Shown: positions 22,929-33,616, numbered from the stretch's first letter. The stretch is DNA of 64,000 nt from Tethya wilhelma (GCA_964030475.1 CAXIPT010000009.1:2819605-2883604), one strand, 5' to 3'. A program made the numbers and translations. The notes: a model not told the origin generated them from the letters alone.

Positions 22929-24959
22929 TCACTGACACTCAGAAATGTTATCAAAATCAACCCGATGCTTCTCTGACAATTTCTTTCCAAGTCTCTTATT
23001 ATGAATGGGATAGGCACACACCACTTCCACCACAGTCACCCAGTTGGGACAGTTTGACTTCAGATAGGCTTCCAAACACCTCAGCTTTCTCTGGTGTCCC
23101 TGAAGATTGTGTTCGTACCTAAGACCACTCAAAACCGATTCCGGTAATCTCAGTCCAGAACACAGACTTTCCCAATCCCCAATTTCAGCTAGTTCAATAT
23201 TCAATTGATGGGCATTATCCATAATACGGTGATGAGTGCAACGATTGGTGTTTTGGTCACTAGGCACATGGTCATTTTCATTGGTGTTTTGGTCTGGTTT
23301 AGTATTATGGTCTTCAAGAATGTCATGAATTTTCTTCACAATGTCCTTCATTACCGTAATACTCGAAAAATCTGAAATAAAGAGATATACAGTCTCAGCA
23401 TGACCAATAATACAGTACTAAAGTCTATTCGCGTTCACTTTTCCTCTGGAAGTATATAGTGTGGTTTGACTTACTACAGGTTTGTAGTATCTGTGGTCAA
23501 TGGAATGTCCCATAGTTTATATACGGGGCAGACACATAGGAGGCTGTAACTTTTGACTGGTAAGGTGTAGAGTATTTTAAAAGGCACTAACAGAAACCGG
23601 GTGAAATTTGCAGTTGAATGGTATCTAGAATAACGCAATAGCATGTATTACGGCCAAGTTATGAAGAAATTTGAACCGGCAAAGTGAACGCGAATGGACT
23701 TTAGTAGGACATTTTTGTTGATGCATGTGTGATATGCCTAAATGCCATATACAATTACGAAAAAATTTTTCTTCTGGTTTTTGCTGATTTGTAACTATGA
23801 AATTTTGTACCATTTGCTGTGTATATTTTGCATTTTGAAATTCTGTATGGTGCAAATTTGTATTTTTTGTATAATATACGCTGGCTGTTCCACATAATTA
23901 CACAAAAAACTTTTTGAACTTAGTTATTCTATTTCATTTAGTCTCAAGAACACTTACATTTATTTATCAGCAGCTCCTTATGACTGTCACGGAGGGAATA
24001 TATAGTAGCACCAAGTCCAAGAAGGATCAGAAGGGTGAGTAGTGTGGAAGGTTTACAGCAGTTACATTTATCGACAGGTGCAGGTTGAGGTTCTCGATGA
24101 GGAGAAACATGGTGACCATTTTGTCTCTTTGTACGTTGAGTACCACCCTTGGCGACTTCAATGACCTTTTCAACCAAGTCTCTCCTTGAACCGGAGTAGA
24201 AACTCTTTACCAAGTTTTCAAAAGTAGCTCCATTGCCATGTCTTTGTTTATAGTGTCTCAGTACCTCTATTCTGTACATAGGAAATAAATGTATCACCAA
24301 AAAGGGTACATGGCTGATATGTCATATGGCAATGAACAGTAGTACATCTTAGCTAACTAAATTTCGCCGTTGTACCTTTGGAGTTGCGGTTTTCGATGAT
24401 TTGCATCTATAATGTCTGACTTTACAATATGAGGTAGATCAAGGTTGGGGATGAGTACCTCCCAGCTAGACATTTCACTGGCGATCATTGCACACTCTTG
24501 GTCAGTAGGAACACTGCGCTTCTTGGCCCCTGGCAGCTGGGAGAGATAGTCATCTAACAATAAGGCCATTGTATTTTCTGTAGATGAAAGAGTTTTGATT
24601 GAACAATTGTTATATCTTGTAGCTCTAAGGGAAAACCTGATACTTCCATGTGTTGGTGACAAGGTGGTGTGCTTTATTTAGACTAAATCCAGACAGCAAG
24701 AAACCGTAACATAAAGGGGAGCAGTCACAATCACGAGAAACACTTCTTCAGTTAGATCATTGCTGGTCATCAAGGAAAGACACATACAGAGATTTTGGTC
24801 TGTAGTACAGTGTACAGCCTTTCAGAAGTTCACTCTTACTGCTTTTACAATCTGGTAGGTAAAGGATCGCCAATCCAACTTACGTAAAATGAGCCCCGCC
24901 TCCTTTCTTATCACCAGCTGATGCCACCCCACCACGACAACTAATGCAATCAAGATCAT
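22929..24959 (-). CDS. Death-TM-Death membrane protein, copy 3 (most complete)
   Basis: Exons 24577-24376, 24271-23958 and 23371-22929 join with matching phases. A likely 5' exon (24959-24884, ATG) ends in GTAAGT and joins in frame, giving 344 residues; without it, translation can begin at the ATG at 24569. Order: optional hydrophobic start (MILIALVVVVGWHQLVI), Death-like domain 1 split by an intron (VPTDQECAMIASEMSSWEVL; GATFENLVKSFYS), basic/Pro linker, CNCC, hydrophobic span LLTLLILLGLGATIYSL, short DQNTNEN linker, Death domain 2 (IELAEIGDWESLCSGLRLP). Expected in a membrane; partners unknown. Starts head-to-head with the plus-strand TM-Death gene. A MITE sits in the second intron of the three-exon core. 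Family name unknown to me; Death assignment is by pattern. Confidence 0.65.
23421..23701. mobile_element. Tc1/mariner-type MITE with TA duplication
   Basis: 281 bases with ~21-base inverted ends (AAGTCTATTCGCGTTCACTT and its near-complement) flanked by TA on both sides. The paralogous position in copy 1 (8592-8612) reads straight through TACAGTAC-TA-GTAGGAC, an empty site that fixes the borders. Confidence 0.85.
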
Positions 24960-25060
24960 CTGTTTCCACCCACATATAAAGTTTTGGTCTATAGCTGAGC
25001 TACTGCTAGTGCTGTGTGTGCTTCTTGGCTTTGTGATTGACTCTTCTAGACCAGACAATA

Positions 25061-26604
25061 ATGGCAACAGGTATCATAAGTAATTTGTGTTCTTGTGCTT
25101 TGTGTGCATGGCATTATGATGGAATAAGTATTTTAATTTTTCTGAGCAATGTTTTATCCTGTGAGGAACACCCCTTTTCCAAAGTTTGATCATGCAAAAC
25201 TGCACAGCATCATTTTATTTATTTTAATGAGTAGATCTATGGCCAACTCATTCACGAAAATGTCTTTGTTACAGATACAGACACTCGTTTTGGGGCAATA
25301 TTTATACTATGAGAACACCCCTTTTCCAATGCAAAACTGTACAGTGTTGTTTTATAATTTTGATGATTATCTATGGCGTATTCATTCATGTATCTTCCTT
25401 ACAATTACAGATACTCGTCAGAGAAGAGCTGACCAGAAAAGTAAGTGCAGTACATGTCAAGAATCGGTTGCTTTCATGGCTGTGCCTTTGTCTCAGCATA
25501 GTAAATTAATAGATGGTGGGTGTACAGTATGTGGTTAACTGGTTGAAATAATTATAGTGTGGGACCATTCTGTGTAAACAATCATGCCACACATGCATGC
25601 TATGTGGGATAATTAAAAATGGATACATAATTATGCATGTACAGTATATATGTGGTAGTATTGTACTATGTGATTTAGATTCGGTTATGAAGTCCCATCT
25701 CTTTAGGTGAGACACATTAAATTATATGGAGCAACAACTGGTTCAGTGTTATAGTTGAACACATTGATCCTTTTTCTCTCTCTATGTACTAGCTCCTCCC
25801 ACTGGCTCATCTCGGCCAGAGAAGGAAGAAGATGATGACGTCACTTGTTTGAGTGTCATCATGGGTCTGATGCCGTGTTTTGCTGGAGTAGGGGGCGTGT
25901 CTATTGTCCTCTGGGTCATAGGGTACTTCGTAGTGCCACATCTCCTCACAGGTAAATCATCAACAGTTACTGGCTAGAATAATATCTGATTTGCTTCATT
26001 TTACACTTATATAGCTGAGAATCTAAAAGATGGTGTGAGTCATCCTACTCAGTCACAAACAGGTTTGAAATTGTTCTCTAACATGTGCATGTACTTGAAT
26101 GAATGAAAATATTATTGGAAATTTTAAATTTTGGTACTAGATTCTATGTCTTTGTGCACTGAGGTCAAGGATGCTCGTGAGTTGATTGGTGTTTTGAAGG
26201 AGATTGAAGATTGGCAAACACTGGGAGTGGAGCTAGGACTAGCACAGAGCCTAGTGGAGAGCATCAATAAGGACGCTAGTATTGAGGGGATCGAACTTAA
26301 GAAACGTACCATGCTAAGGTATAGCAGTCCACTGGTAACTGACTGTGTGTATAAATAATATTGTTTACTCTTGTGTTATATATGTATATATATATATATG
26401 TAAATCATTGCATTTGATTGTCAAAAGGTCAAATCCTTAGCTCTGAAAATATATAATTCCATTTTTCTTGTTTTATTTATTTACAGGGAATGGGTTTCCA
26501 ATGGAAATGAGCAATGTTGGGAGACAGTAGTAAAAGCATTGCTCAAAATAAAGAATGATTCTTTGGCGAAAAAGATAACAAAGAAATACAAACTTAAAAC
26601 ATAA
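25061..26604 (+). CDS. Single-pass membrane protein with C-terminal Death domain
   Basis: Six exons (25061-25070, 25411-25440, 25793-25951, 26015-26062, 26141-26318, 26487-26604) give 180 residues with every junction in phase. The N-terminus is short and charged (RPEKEEDDD), followed by a hydrophobic span of about 25 residues (FAGVGGVSIVLWVIGYFVV, ~45-65), then a Death domain (~90-180; ARELIGVLKEIEDWQTLGVE, KIKNDSLAKKITKKY). With no signal peptide, a signal-anchor with one end in the cytosol is likely. It is the only Death gene in the cluster on the plus strand and starts within ~100 bases of the proposed start of the Death-TM-Death gene. The first coding exon of only 10 bases makes the start less certain than the rest. 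An adaptor or receptor-tail role is inferred. Confidence 0.7.
25158..25440 (+). repeat. Tandem duplication of an intron/mini-exon segment
   Basis: 25158-25290 and 25300-25440 are diverged direct copies (shared words GAACACCCCTTTTCCAA, GCAAAACTG, TTACAGATAC). The second contains the 30-base exon 2 of the TM-Death gene; the first has an acceptor and a decayed version of that exon. Confidence 0.6.
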
Positions 26605-26758
26605 TACTTTAATAATAGGCTGAGTATATACAGTTAACTCTATAGTCTAGCTAGAATTGAAGCATGTACGTACAAAACTAACATGCCTACACAAAGTTTT
26701 TTTTTGTAAAAATGATTGTAAACTTCATTCTACGATCACAAGACATAATATTATCATA

Positions 26759-28948
26759 CTAGAAAACTATAATATCTTTGTTGACAAAATCACAGACGTA
26801 CACATACCCGTCCTTATCACAAGCGATCCCTTCAGGACAATTAGCCTCTCCGAAAGACGTCACAAATTCACCATTTCTCAAAAAAGCAGACACGCAACCA
26901 CGACTAGTCTCAACCACATACACAAATCGATCGTACAAACAGATATTGTCGGGACCTTTCAGTTGAACGGTGCTACCCTTCTTACCAAAGGAGCGCAAAA
27001 ATTTCCAATCTTTGGAAAATACTTGAATACGACTGTTTCCTTTGTCGCACACGTAGGCATTATCTTCTTCATCGAAAGCAATATCAGACACGGACATGAA
27101 CTGCCCATCTTCAGTTCCTTTTTTACCGTATTCCGAGACAAACTTCATTGAAGATGTGTCAAAGACTTGTATGCGGTCGTTACTACAGTCGCACACGAAA
27201 AGCTTTTCGTTCGACACTGCCATGCCTCTCGGGTACTTAAACTCGCCCTGTTCTGTGCCACTCTTGCCCACCTTGCAAATTTGGTGACCGTCTTTGCCAA
27301 ACTTGTAGACGCAGTGGTTACCAGGATCGGTCACGTACACATTATCGCTACCGTCGACTGTGATTCCACAGAGCACTTCGGGATAGTCTGGTTTGAAGCT
27401 GCATAGCTTCTTCCCTTGTTTATCGTAAACAACCACACACTGCATGTCGGCAACTAGCACCTCTTCGGAGGAATTCAGTGCCACGCCCCACGGTTGGACC
27501 AGTTCCTTCTCGTCCTCGATGATTCTTATCGGCTTACCAAGTTGTGTGGGTGGGATATTGACAAACAAGGGAAGTGGGGTTCCGGCTAATGGTTCGCCAT
27601 CGATGCTGACTACCAGCTGATGGTGACCACGAATTTTCGGTACTATCTCGGCTTCATATACGTTGGTTTGCTTTTCGAAACACTTTTTCCGACTAGAAAA
27701 TGTCTTGTTGACGGACGACTGGAGCTCTACACGAAGTGTTTCAGTTTCGCCCAGAGGCTTAGGGAGGTGTACGGTGAATCTTACCGGCTGTTTTTCTTCA
27801 ACTGAAGTGTCTTTGTCAAAGAGAAGATGGACTTGAGACGTCAAGCGATCACAACAAGAAACAAGGTCAAATTCTTTGTTGATTTCCACCAAAGTACTAC
27901 TGATTTGATTCTCGTCCGAGTCAATCTTCTGTTTCTTCATTCCATTTTCGATACGATCTCTGATTTTCATACAAGTTGTCAACAATTCTTCGTCCGTCAA
28001 ACTCTCAATGTTCTGCTCAACGACTTCAATCAAACTTTGAACCGCATTTCCAGCCGAGACAAAATTCTTCTCTTGTGCACTGAGAGGATTTATCCTCTCT
28101 TCCCTAACTCTAGTAGCCTCGGCTACAAGCGCACGACGTCTTTCCTCAAGAATACTATGAAGATGAGCAAAAGAAGTCTCGATCGTCTCAATCAATTTCG
28201 TAGACTGTTCGTCAATATCTTTCCTCGCAGCTCTCACTGTGTCGGTAGCTTTAGAAAGATCGGTTCGTACTTCTTTCAATGAAGCAAGCTTATCTGTGAG
28301 CTCACTCTTAGCGTCGGCTGCTGCTTTCTTTAAAAACTCGTAGCGATGGCTTGCATGATCGATTACTATACAATCTCTACAAATGAGACTGTCACAATTG
28401 TAGCAGAAGATTTTCAAAGGCTCACCATCGTGAATCGAACAGGATGAAACAGGTGGCTGTTTGATTGGTATCACTTTTGTTTCAACACCTTGTTTGAGTT
28501 CTTCAAGCAGTACGACCTGGTGACCCACAAATACTCTCATGGTTTTGTGACATTTTACACACTCAGGACATATGAAGTACGTACACTGACGACAGAATGC
28601 AACTGACTTAGATTGGGAACACATTTCACAGTGAGCCTCGACTTTGCCATGTGCTTTGCTCATGTAGATGTACAATTCTTTCATACGATTTACAAAGAAA
28701 GCTGTGGGTAGTTTATCAGGGTTGTTCTCCTCCAAGAAAGTGTCTTCTCGGCATTCCGGACAAGGAAATGGTCTGCTTTTGAGTGTGAGGTCTTTTATGC
28801 ACTTTTTGCAGTAGTAGTGGAGACAGGGAAGTACCTTGGGCTCATCAAAGTGTTCTTGACACACAGGACAAGTGATCTCTTCTTCCAACTTCTCGAGGCT
28901 TTTGTTAGGAGGTGCAGACGGCAGTGTTTCAGCTTGATCTTCAGCCAT
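26759..28948 (-). CDS. TRIM-NHL E3 ubiquitin ligase, intronless
   Basis: 729 residues from the first in-frame ATG. A C3HC4 RING near the N-terminus (CPVCQEHFDEP to CPECRE) is followed by two B-boxes (CEMCSQSKSVAFCRQC; CSIHDGEPLKIFCYNC), a coiled coil (~210-340), an immunoglobulin-like filamin-type domain (~385-475), and six NHL repeats to the C-terminus (for example GITVDGSDNVYVTDPGNHCV, GIACDKDGYVYVCDF). This is the TRIM2/3/56/71 order. Family members use the RING to transfer ubiquitin and the NHL propeller to bind protein or RNA. The single exon contrasts with the intron-rich Death genes and suggests an old retrocopy or intron loss. It is divergent from the TRAF gene at 29097 with 148 bases between start codons. 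The exact paralogue cannot be named. Confidence 0.9.
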   Translation of the reverse strand: MAEDQAETLPSAPPNKSLEKLEEEITCPVCQEHFDEPKVLPCLHYYCKKCIKDLTLKSRPFPCPECREDTFLEENNPDKLPTAFFVNRMKELYIYMSKAHGKVEAHCEMCSQSKSVAFCRQCTYFICPECVKCHKTMRVFVGHQVVLLEELKQGVETKVIPIKQPPVSSCSIHDGEPLKIFCYNCDSLICRDCIVIDHASHRYEFLKKAAADAKSELTDKLASLKEVRTDLSKATDTVRAARKDIDEQSTKLIETIETSFAHLHSILEERRRALVAEATRVREERINPLSAQEKNFVSAGNAVQSLIEVVEQNIESLTDEELLTTCMKIRDRIENGMKKQKIDSDENQISSTLVEINKEFDLVSCCDRLTSQVHLLFDKDTSVEEKQPVRFTVHLPKPLGETETLRVELQSSVNKTFSSRKKCFEKQTNVYEAEIVPKIRGHHQLVVSIDGEPLAGTPLPLFVNIPPTQLGKPIRIIEDEKELVQPWGVALNSSEEVLVADMQCVVVYDKQGKKLCSFKPDYPEVLCGITVDGSDNVYVTDPGNHCVYKFGKDGHQICKVGKSGTEQGEFKYPRGMAVSNEKLFVCDCSNDRIQVFDTSSMKFVSEYGKKGTEDGQFMSVSDIAFDEEDNAYVCDKGNSRIQVFSKDWKFLRSFGKKGSTVQLKGPDNICLYDRFVYVVETSRGCVSAFLRNGEFVTSFGEANCPEGIACDKDGYVYVCDFVNKDIIVF

Positions 28949-29096
28949 TGCTTGAAATGTAGTTGTCACAGGATGTATACGTAGTCCTTGAGTCGATTTT
29001 GTGCCCCTTTGGGATATTATGCAGACCCACCCTTTATTATTCTGCGCATGCTCAGTATTTACTAGCTGGCCCCACCCACTGAAATTTCACCTAAAA
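28949..29096. promoter_or_regulatory. Compact bidirectional promoter, TRIM-NHL / TRAF
   Basis: Only 148 bases separate the two divergent ATGs, so both promoters and 5' leaders must lie here or overlap the genes. It contains TGCGCATGC at 29043-29051, an NRF-1-like palindrome also found upstream of other genes in the window. No TATA box at a convincing place. Function inferred. Confidence 0.6.
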
Positions 29097-30596
29097 ATGG
29101 CGTATCGTAAGGATCCTTCCGAAGATCTGTCACCAGTAGCAGATCCATCTGCTTCACAAGTTTCAAGTGAGACGAAAAAGATAGACTATGATTTCGTGGA
29201 AGAGCCATCTCAAGATTTCTTCTGCCCAGTGACTCTGGAGCTGTTGGTTGATCCTCATTTGACCTTCTGCTGTGGCAACCATCTCTCCCAAGAGGCTGCA
29301 TCTAGACTGACTAGTGAGGGTAAGCCTTGTCCCATGTGTGAAGAGACTCAGTTAAACACGGTACCAAATAAACACTTTAAAAGAAAGGTGATTGAGATCA
29401 AGGTTTATTGTCCCCACAAGAAGAATGCCGACTGTGAGTGGGTGGGGGAAGTAAGTGAAGTAAAACAACATTCTGACTCCTGTCCAAAGCGTCCATGGCA
29501 GTGCCAGTATTGTGAGTTTGAATCAACATACAACATTGGAGCAAATGAACATTTGGCTGAGTGCACCAAATATCCAATAACATGTCCAAACTGTTGTGAA
29601 GTTGGTTCAGTGGCTCGTTGTGATCTGGAGTCCCATCTGATGGTGTGTCCTCTCCAGCCAGTGACGTGTGAGTATGCTGAAGTAGGTTGTGATGTGAAGG
29701 TCCCTCGTAGAGACCTTGACCATCACATGAAGGAGAGACAACAACACCATCTCATGAGTGCTACTCTTCTCAACCTTCGCATGACAGGAGAAGAAATGAA
29801 TAAACTGCTCCGAATCATTGAAGAGAAAGATAAAACAATTTCTCATCTTCAAAAGCAACTGAAACAAGACCAGGAACTTACTCAGCTGAAAGACAAACAG
29901 ATTACAGAATATGAACACAAACTTGCTGTGAGAGACCAGCAGCTTAAAGAGAAAGATCAGTGGATTAAACACAAAGATGAAGAGATCGCTGATCTTCAGA
30001 AACGGCTGAAACACCTTCAAGATGGACTTGAAGCTAAAGTCATTGATCTTCAAACAAAAGTAGTAAAGTATGGGAAAGATACTCGGGAACAGTTGAAACA
30101 TCATGACAAACATGTTGAATGTATGATGTTTGGTCAACTATTCCAGTTGAATCAAAAATATATCCATCAAGGATTCTGTGTCCATGATTTCACTCTCACT
30201 AAGTTTAAAACGTTTCAGGCAAAGGATGCTAATGGAGACTGGTACAGTGAACCATTTTATTCTCATTTAGGAGGATATAAGTTCAAACTAAATGTTGAAA
30301 CCAATCATGGAAATGTGTGGTTTAAACTATTGGCTGGTGATCATGATGATGAGTTAGACTGGCCTGTCTCTACCACAGCACATGTGCAGCTGTTGAACCA
30401 GCTGGGAGACCACAACCATATTGAGAAGACTAGTTTTGGAAAGTGGAAGCACCAACTAAAATTGACTGGTTTTGATCCATCGTCATATAGTGGGAAAATT
30501 GAACATCTTTTGAAGCTTAGTGAAGAGGAAAACGCTCAGTACTTAAAAAACAATTGCCTCAAATTTAGAGTCTACTTCAAAGCATATAACTTATAA
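29097..30596 (+). CDS. TRAF-like RING / TRAF-finger / coiled-coil / MATH protein (copy 1, intact)
   Basis: 499 residues, one exon. RING or U-box-like module at 43-82 (FFCPVTLELLVDPH, CPMCEETQ), two to three TRAF-type zinc fingers at ~105-215, coiled coil at ~225-355 with heptad-like DQQLKEKD units, and a C-terminal TRAF/MATH domain at ~365-498 (WYSEPFYSHLGGYKF, WPVSTTAHVQLLNQLGD). Length and order match metazoan TRAFs, which trimerise through the coiled coil, bind receptor tails through MATH and attach ubiquitin to signalling partners. It is the only one of five tandem copies with an undamaged frame. Residues ~21-210 are nearly identical at DNA level to copy 4. Which receptors it serves is unknown; nearby Death-domain proteins are candidates by location only. 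Confidence 0.88.
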   Translation: MAYRKDPSEDLSPVADPSASQVSSETKKIDYDFVEEPSQDFFCPVTLELLVDPHLTFCCGNHLSQEAASRLTSEGKPCPMCEETQLNTVPNKHFKRKVIEIKVYCPHKKNADCEWVGEVSEVKQHSDSCPKRPWQCQYCEFESTYNIGANEHLAECTKYPITCPNCCEVGSVARCDLESHLMVCPLQPVTCEYAEVGCDVKVPRRDLDHHMKERQQHHLMSATLLNLRMTGEEMNKLLRIIEEKDKTISHLQKQLKQDQELTQLKDKQITEYEHKLAVRDQQLKEKDQWIKHKDEEIADLQKRLKHLQDGLEAKVIDLQTKVVKYGKDTREQLKHHDKHVECMMFGQLFQLNQKYIHQGFCVHDFTLTKFKTFQAKDANGDWYSEPFYSHLGGYKFKLNVETNHGNVWFKLLAGDHDDELDWPVSTTAHVQLLNQLGDHNHIEKTSFGKWKHQLKLTGFDPSSYSGKIEHLLKLSEEENAQYLKNNCLKFRVYFKAYNL

Positions 30597-30647
30597 TGCC
30601 ATTAACAATAATTATTTTGATTACGTGATCAATTATTCTCCTCCCCG

Positions 30648-31000
30648 GTGCCTCCCTTTTCTATGTTCGTTATTAATAACAGCTTGAGCAATAATTTGGA
30701 TCAAATAAATGGGACGTTTGCTGTGAAGCTTGTTCAGGCAGTTATTACTCTTGGTAGGGTTTTTGTTACTCAAGGTCAGTTTGAAGAAGTGGCAAATGCT
30801 TCGGTTTTCATTGTGAATGCTATCCAAAAACCTGTTGATTGCTAACTTAAGTAGCATAATAGATGAATTGTCTAATGATGTATTCAGATGTTGAACTCTG
30901 ATATTGCCAATGAATCAGTAAGAGTGAACTATAATTTTGATAAACTCTTCTATTCAGACAGTTTCCAATGACTTGCAAAGCTTATCTGAATTCCTGTCCA
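30648..31000 (+). other. Unrecognised gene-fragment-like stretch between TRAF copies
   Basis: Open frame 30648-30845 (LVQAVITLGRVFVTQGQFEE, then VANASVFIVNAIQK) reads like real protein but has no start context and is followed by stops. Related-looking peptide continues in broken frames to about 30990, where TRAF copy 2 begins. Possibly a fragment of an unrelated gene carried in at the duplication breakpoint. Confidence 0.35.
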
Positions 31001-31031
31001 TTAGCCCAAAATCTGAGTGTGGACCTGGAAG

Positions 31032-32102
31032 AAGGTCCCTCGTAGAGACCTTGACCATCACATGAAGGAGGGACAACAACACCATCTCATGAGGGCTACT
31101 CTTCTCATCCTTAGACTGACAAGAGAAAATGCTGAAGAAAAGAATCGACTGCTACGAATGATTGAAGAGAAAGATAAACAGACTATAGATAAAGACCAAC
31201 AGATTAAAGAGAAAGATCAACAGCTCAAAAAGAAAGATGAAGCAATTGCTAATCTTCAGAAACAGCAACAAGAGAAAGAGTTTAGTCTTTCTGAAAAAGA
31301 CAAACAGATTACTGGATATGAAGCAAAATTAGCTCTGAGAGACCAACAGCTCAAACAGAAAGATGAAATGATTGCTGATCTTCAAAAACAACTGAAACAA
31401 GACCAAGATTTAGCTCAGCTGAGAGACAAACAGATTACAGAATATGAAACCAAATTAGCTGTGAGAGACCAACAGCTCAAAGAGAAAGATGAATTGATTA
31501 CTGATCTTCAGAAACAGCTGAAACAGGTTCAAGATGGACTTGAAGTAAAAGTCACTGATCTTAAACAACAAGTAGTGAAGTATGGGGAGAACACTCAAGA
31601 ACGAATGAAACAACAAGAAGAGTCTATGATATTTGGACAACTAAATCAAACATACATCCAGCAAAGATTTTCTGTCCACAAATTCATTCTCATTCAGTTC
31701 AAGAAGTGTCAAGCAAACGGTGGCGCTGGAGACTGGTACAGTGAACCATTTTACTCTCATCCAGGAGGATACAAGTTCCAACTGGATTTCGAAACCAATA
31801 CTATGAATGTGTGGTTTAAACTTTTGCCTGGTGATCATGATGATAAGTTAGACTGGCCAGTCTATACCATAGCACATGTGCAGCTATTGAACCAGCTGGG
31901 AGACCATAGCCATATTGAGAAGACTAGCACTGCAAAGTGGAAGAAGACTACTAGCGGTAACTTCTTTAGGGGGAAAATTAACAAATTTCTCCAGCTTCAT
32001 GATCTTGGATTTAATGTTGAGAAAAACACTCAGTACTTAAAAGATGATTGCCTCAAATTTAGAGTCTACTTCAAAGCAGGCAAAATTGATTTTTCCCCCT
32101 AG
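31032..32102 (+). pseudogene. TRAF-like copy 2, lacking RING and zinc fingers
   Basis: Homology to the other copies begins abruptly at AAGGTCCCTCGTAGAGACC, the last zinc-finger segment, and runs through a long coiled coil (several DQQLKEKD repeats) and an intact MATH domain to a stop. The first ATG is at 31062, so a shortened coiled-coil/MATH protein of ~346 residues could be made. Such a form might act as a dominant inhibitor of intact TRAFs, but no promoter is evident and loss of the 5' part may simply have killed it. Confidence 0.6.
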
Positions 32103-32184
32103 TCCCGCATCAAAATCACAATATTTAATAACAATTATTTTAATCAAAACTAATAATATATAGTACAAAAATTAAAATGTTTAC

Positions 32185-32515
32185 TTGCAATTGATTGTAA
32201 ACTGTGGAAAATATCAAATTAAAGCTGTGTGCTTCCATATAAATGGTAGGAGGCACATATATAGGAAGGGTAGCCAGGTACCAGTGCCTGGGTGGGGAAG
32301 CCCGGGGTGGTCACACGAATTAACCATATGCATTGTGCTGCTGATGGGCTGGGAGGGCAAGCTCTGCACTGGAGGCAAGTTAGCAGCATAAGGATAGAAG
32401 TACATGTTTGGTAGTATAGGGAGTCCCGTGGGGTTTGGTAGAGGGGGGAGGCTTCCAGCGGCTATGGGATGGGTGAGGGGCATCTGCATTGCAGTGGGAA
32501 GATTAGGAGTTGACG
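32185..32515 (-). pseudogene. Fragment of the RFX last exon, copy a
   Basis: Matches the 3' end of the RFX gene (38357-38690), including 3' flanking sequence (ACTTGCAATTGATTGTAAAC) and the Pro-rich codons ([21 protein letters not shown]). It has small insertions that break the frame near HMVNSCDHPG, and no other RFX exons adjoin. It was evidently carried along when the TRAF unit next to RFX duplicated. Confidence 0.85.
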
Positions 32516-32883
32516 ATAGGGGTAATCATTTCTTACACACTCTATACAAATGATATGGTACATGCAATGACAAAAAGTGCAACCTACTAAATTGGGAACG
32601 TCACATGTACATAAGTAACTGTTATGTGTCAGAGTCTCACAGTATAAAGCTCTATTGTCAGACTGTACCATGACAATGTGCTTTGTACAACTCTGAACAG
32701 TTACACTATGATCAGCCCTTGCAAGGTGCTTCCCTGCATGTCTCCAGAAGACTGTTGTTAGCCCCAAAGTGATGATCATGTTTAAAACTTGAGGCCAGAT
32801 ATATAAGATAGAGACCCGCCCATTTTAGTTTGCCCATGCTCACCTTCCAGGGAATTTCCCCAAAACATATGGACTGAAAAATT

Positions 32884-33376
32884 ATGGCCTATTCCAAAGA
32901 ACCACCAAAAGATCAGCCACTAGCTACAGATTCATCTCCTTTTCAAGATTCACCAAAAGATGGACTACGACTTTGTGGAAGAGCCATCCTAAGATTTCTT
33001 CTGCCCAGTGACTATGGAACTATTGGTTGATCCACACTTGACCATGTGCTGTGGCTGCAACCATCTCTCCCAAGAGGCTGTCTCTAGACTGACTCGTGAG
33101 GGTAAGGCTTAAAGCCTTGTCCCATGTGTAAAGAGACTCAGTTGAACGCTGTTCCGAACAAACACTTTAAAGGAAAAGTAAATGAGATCAAGGTTTATTG
33201 TCCCCACAAGAAGAGTGACTGTGACTGGGAGGGTGAAGTAAGTGAAGTCATAAAACATTCTGACTCATGTCCAAAGCGTCCTTTCCTGTGTCAGTATTGT
33301 GAGTTTGAGTCAACACACGACATTGGCATGAATGAACATGTGCCTGTGTGTACCAAGTATCCAATCGAATGTCCAA
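32884..33376 (+). pseudogene. TRAF-like copy 3, N-terminal fragment with stops
   Basis: Begins like copy 5 (ATGGCC, similar 5' flank) and has recognisable RING and first zinc fingers, but carries an in-frame TAA after GAAGAGCCATCC (near 32990), further frame changes near 33110, and ends at GAATGTCCAAAAATTAACC, where the others continue CAAACTGTTGTGAAG. Coiled coil and MATH are absent. Sequence 33380-33610 has no gene. Confidence 0.85.
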
Positions 33377-33616
33377 AAATTAACCACGCCTACTTCCGGT
33401 CGCACAGCCCCGCTCCTGATCCTTTATGGTGCGTGCAGCTAAATTTTTGCCAGACAGTGAGAACAATTGAATAGCGAAAAAACATTCCTGTACATAATTA
33501 TATACGTCTTGTAATCATGTGTAATCCTAGCAGCTTCACCCACAACATCACTTCCTCTACTAACAGCTCCACCCACTAATACCAATCAGCCCCACCCTAC
33601 ATCGCTTTATCAACGA

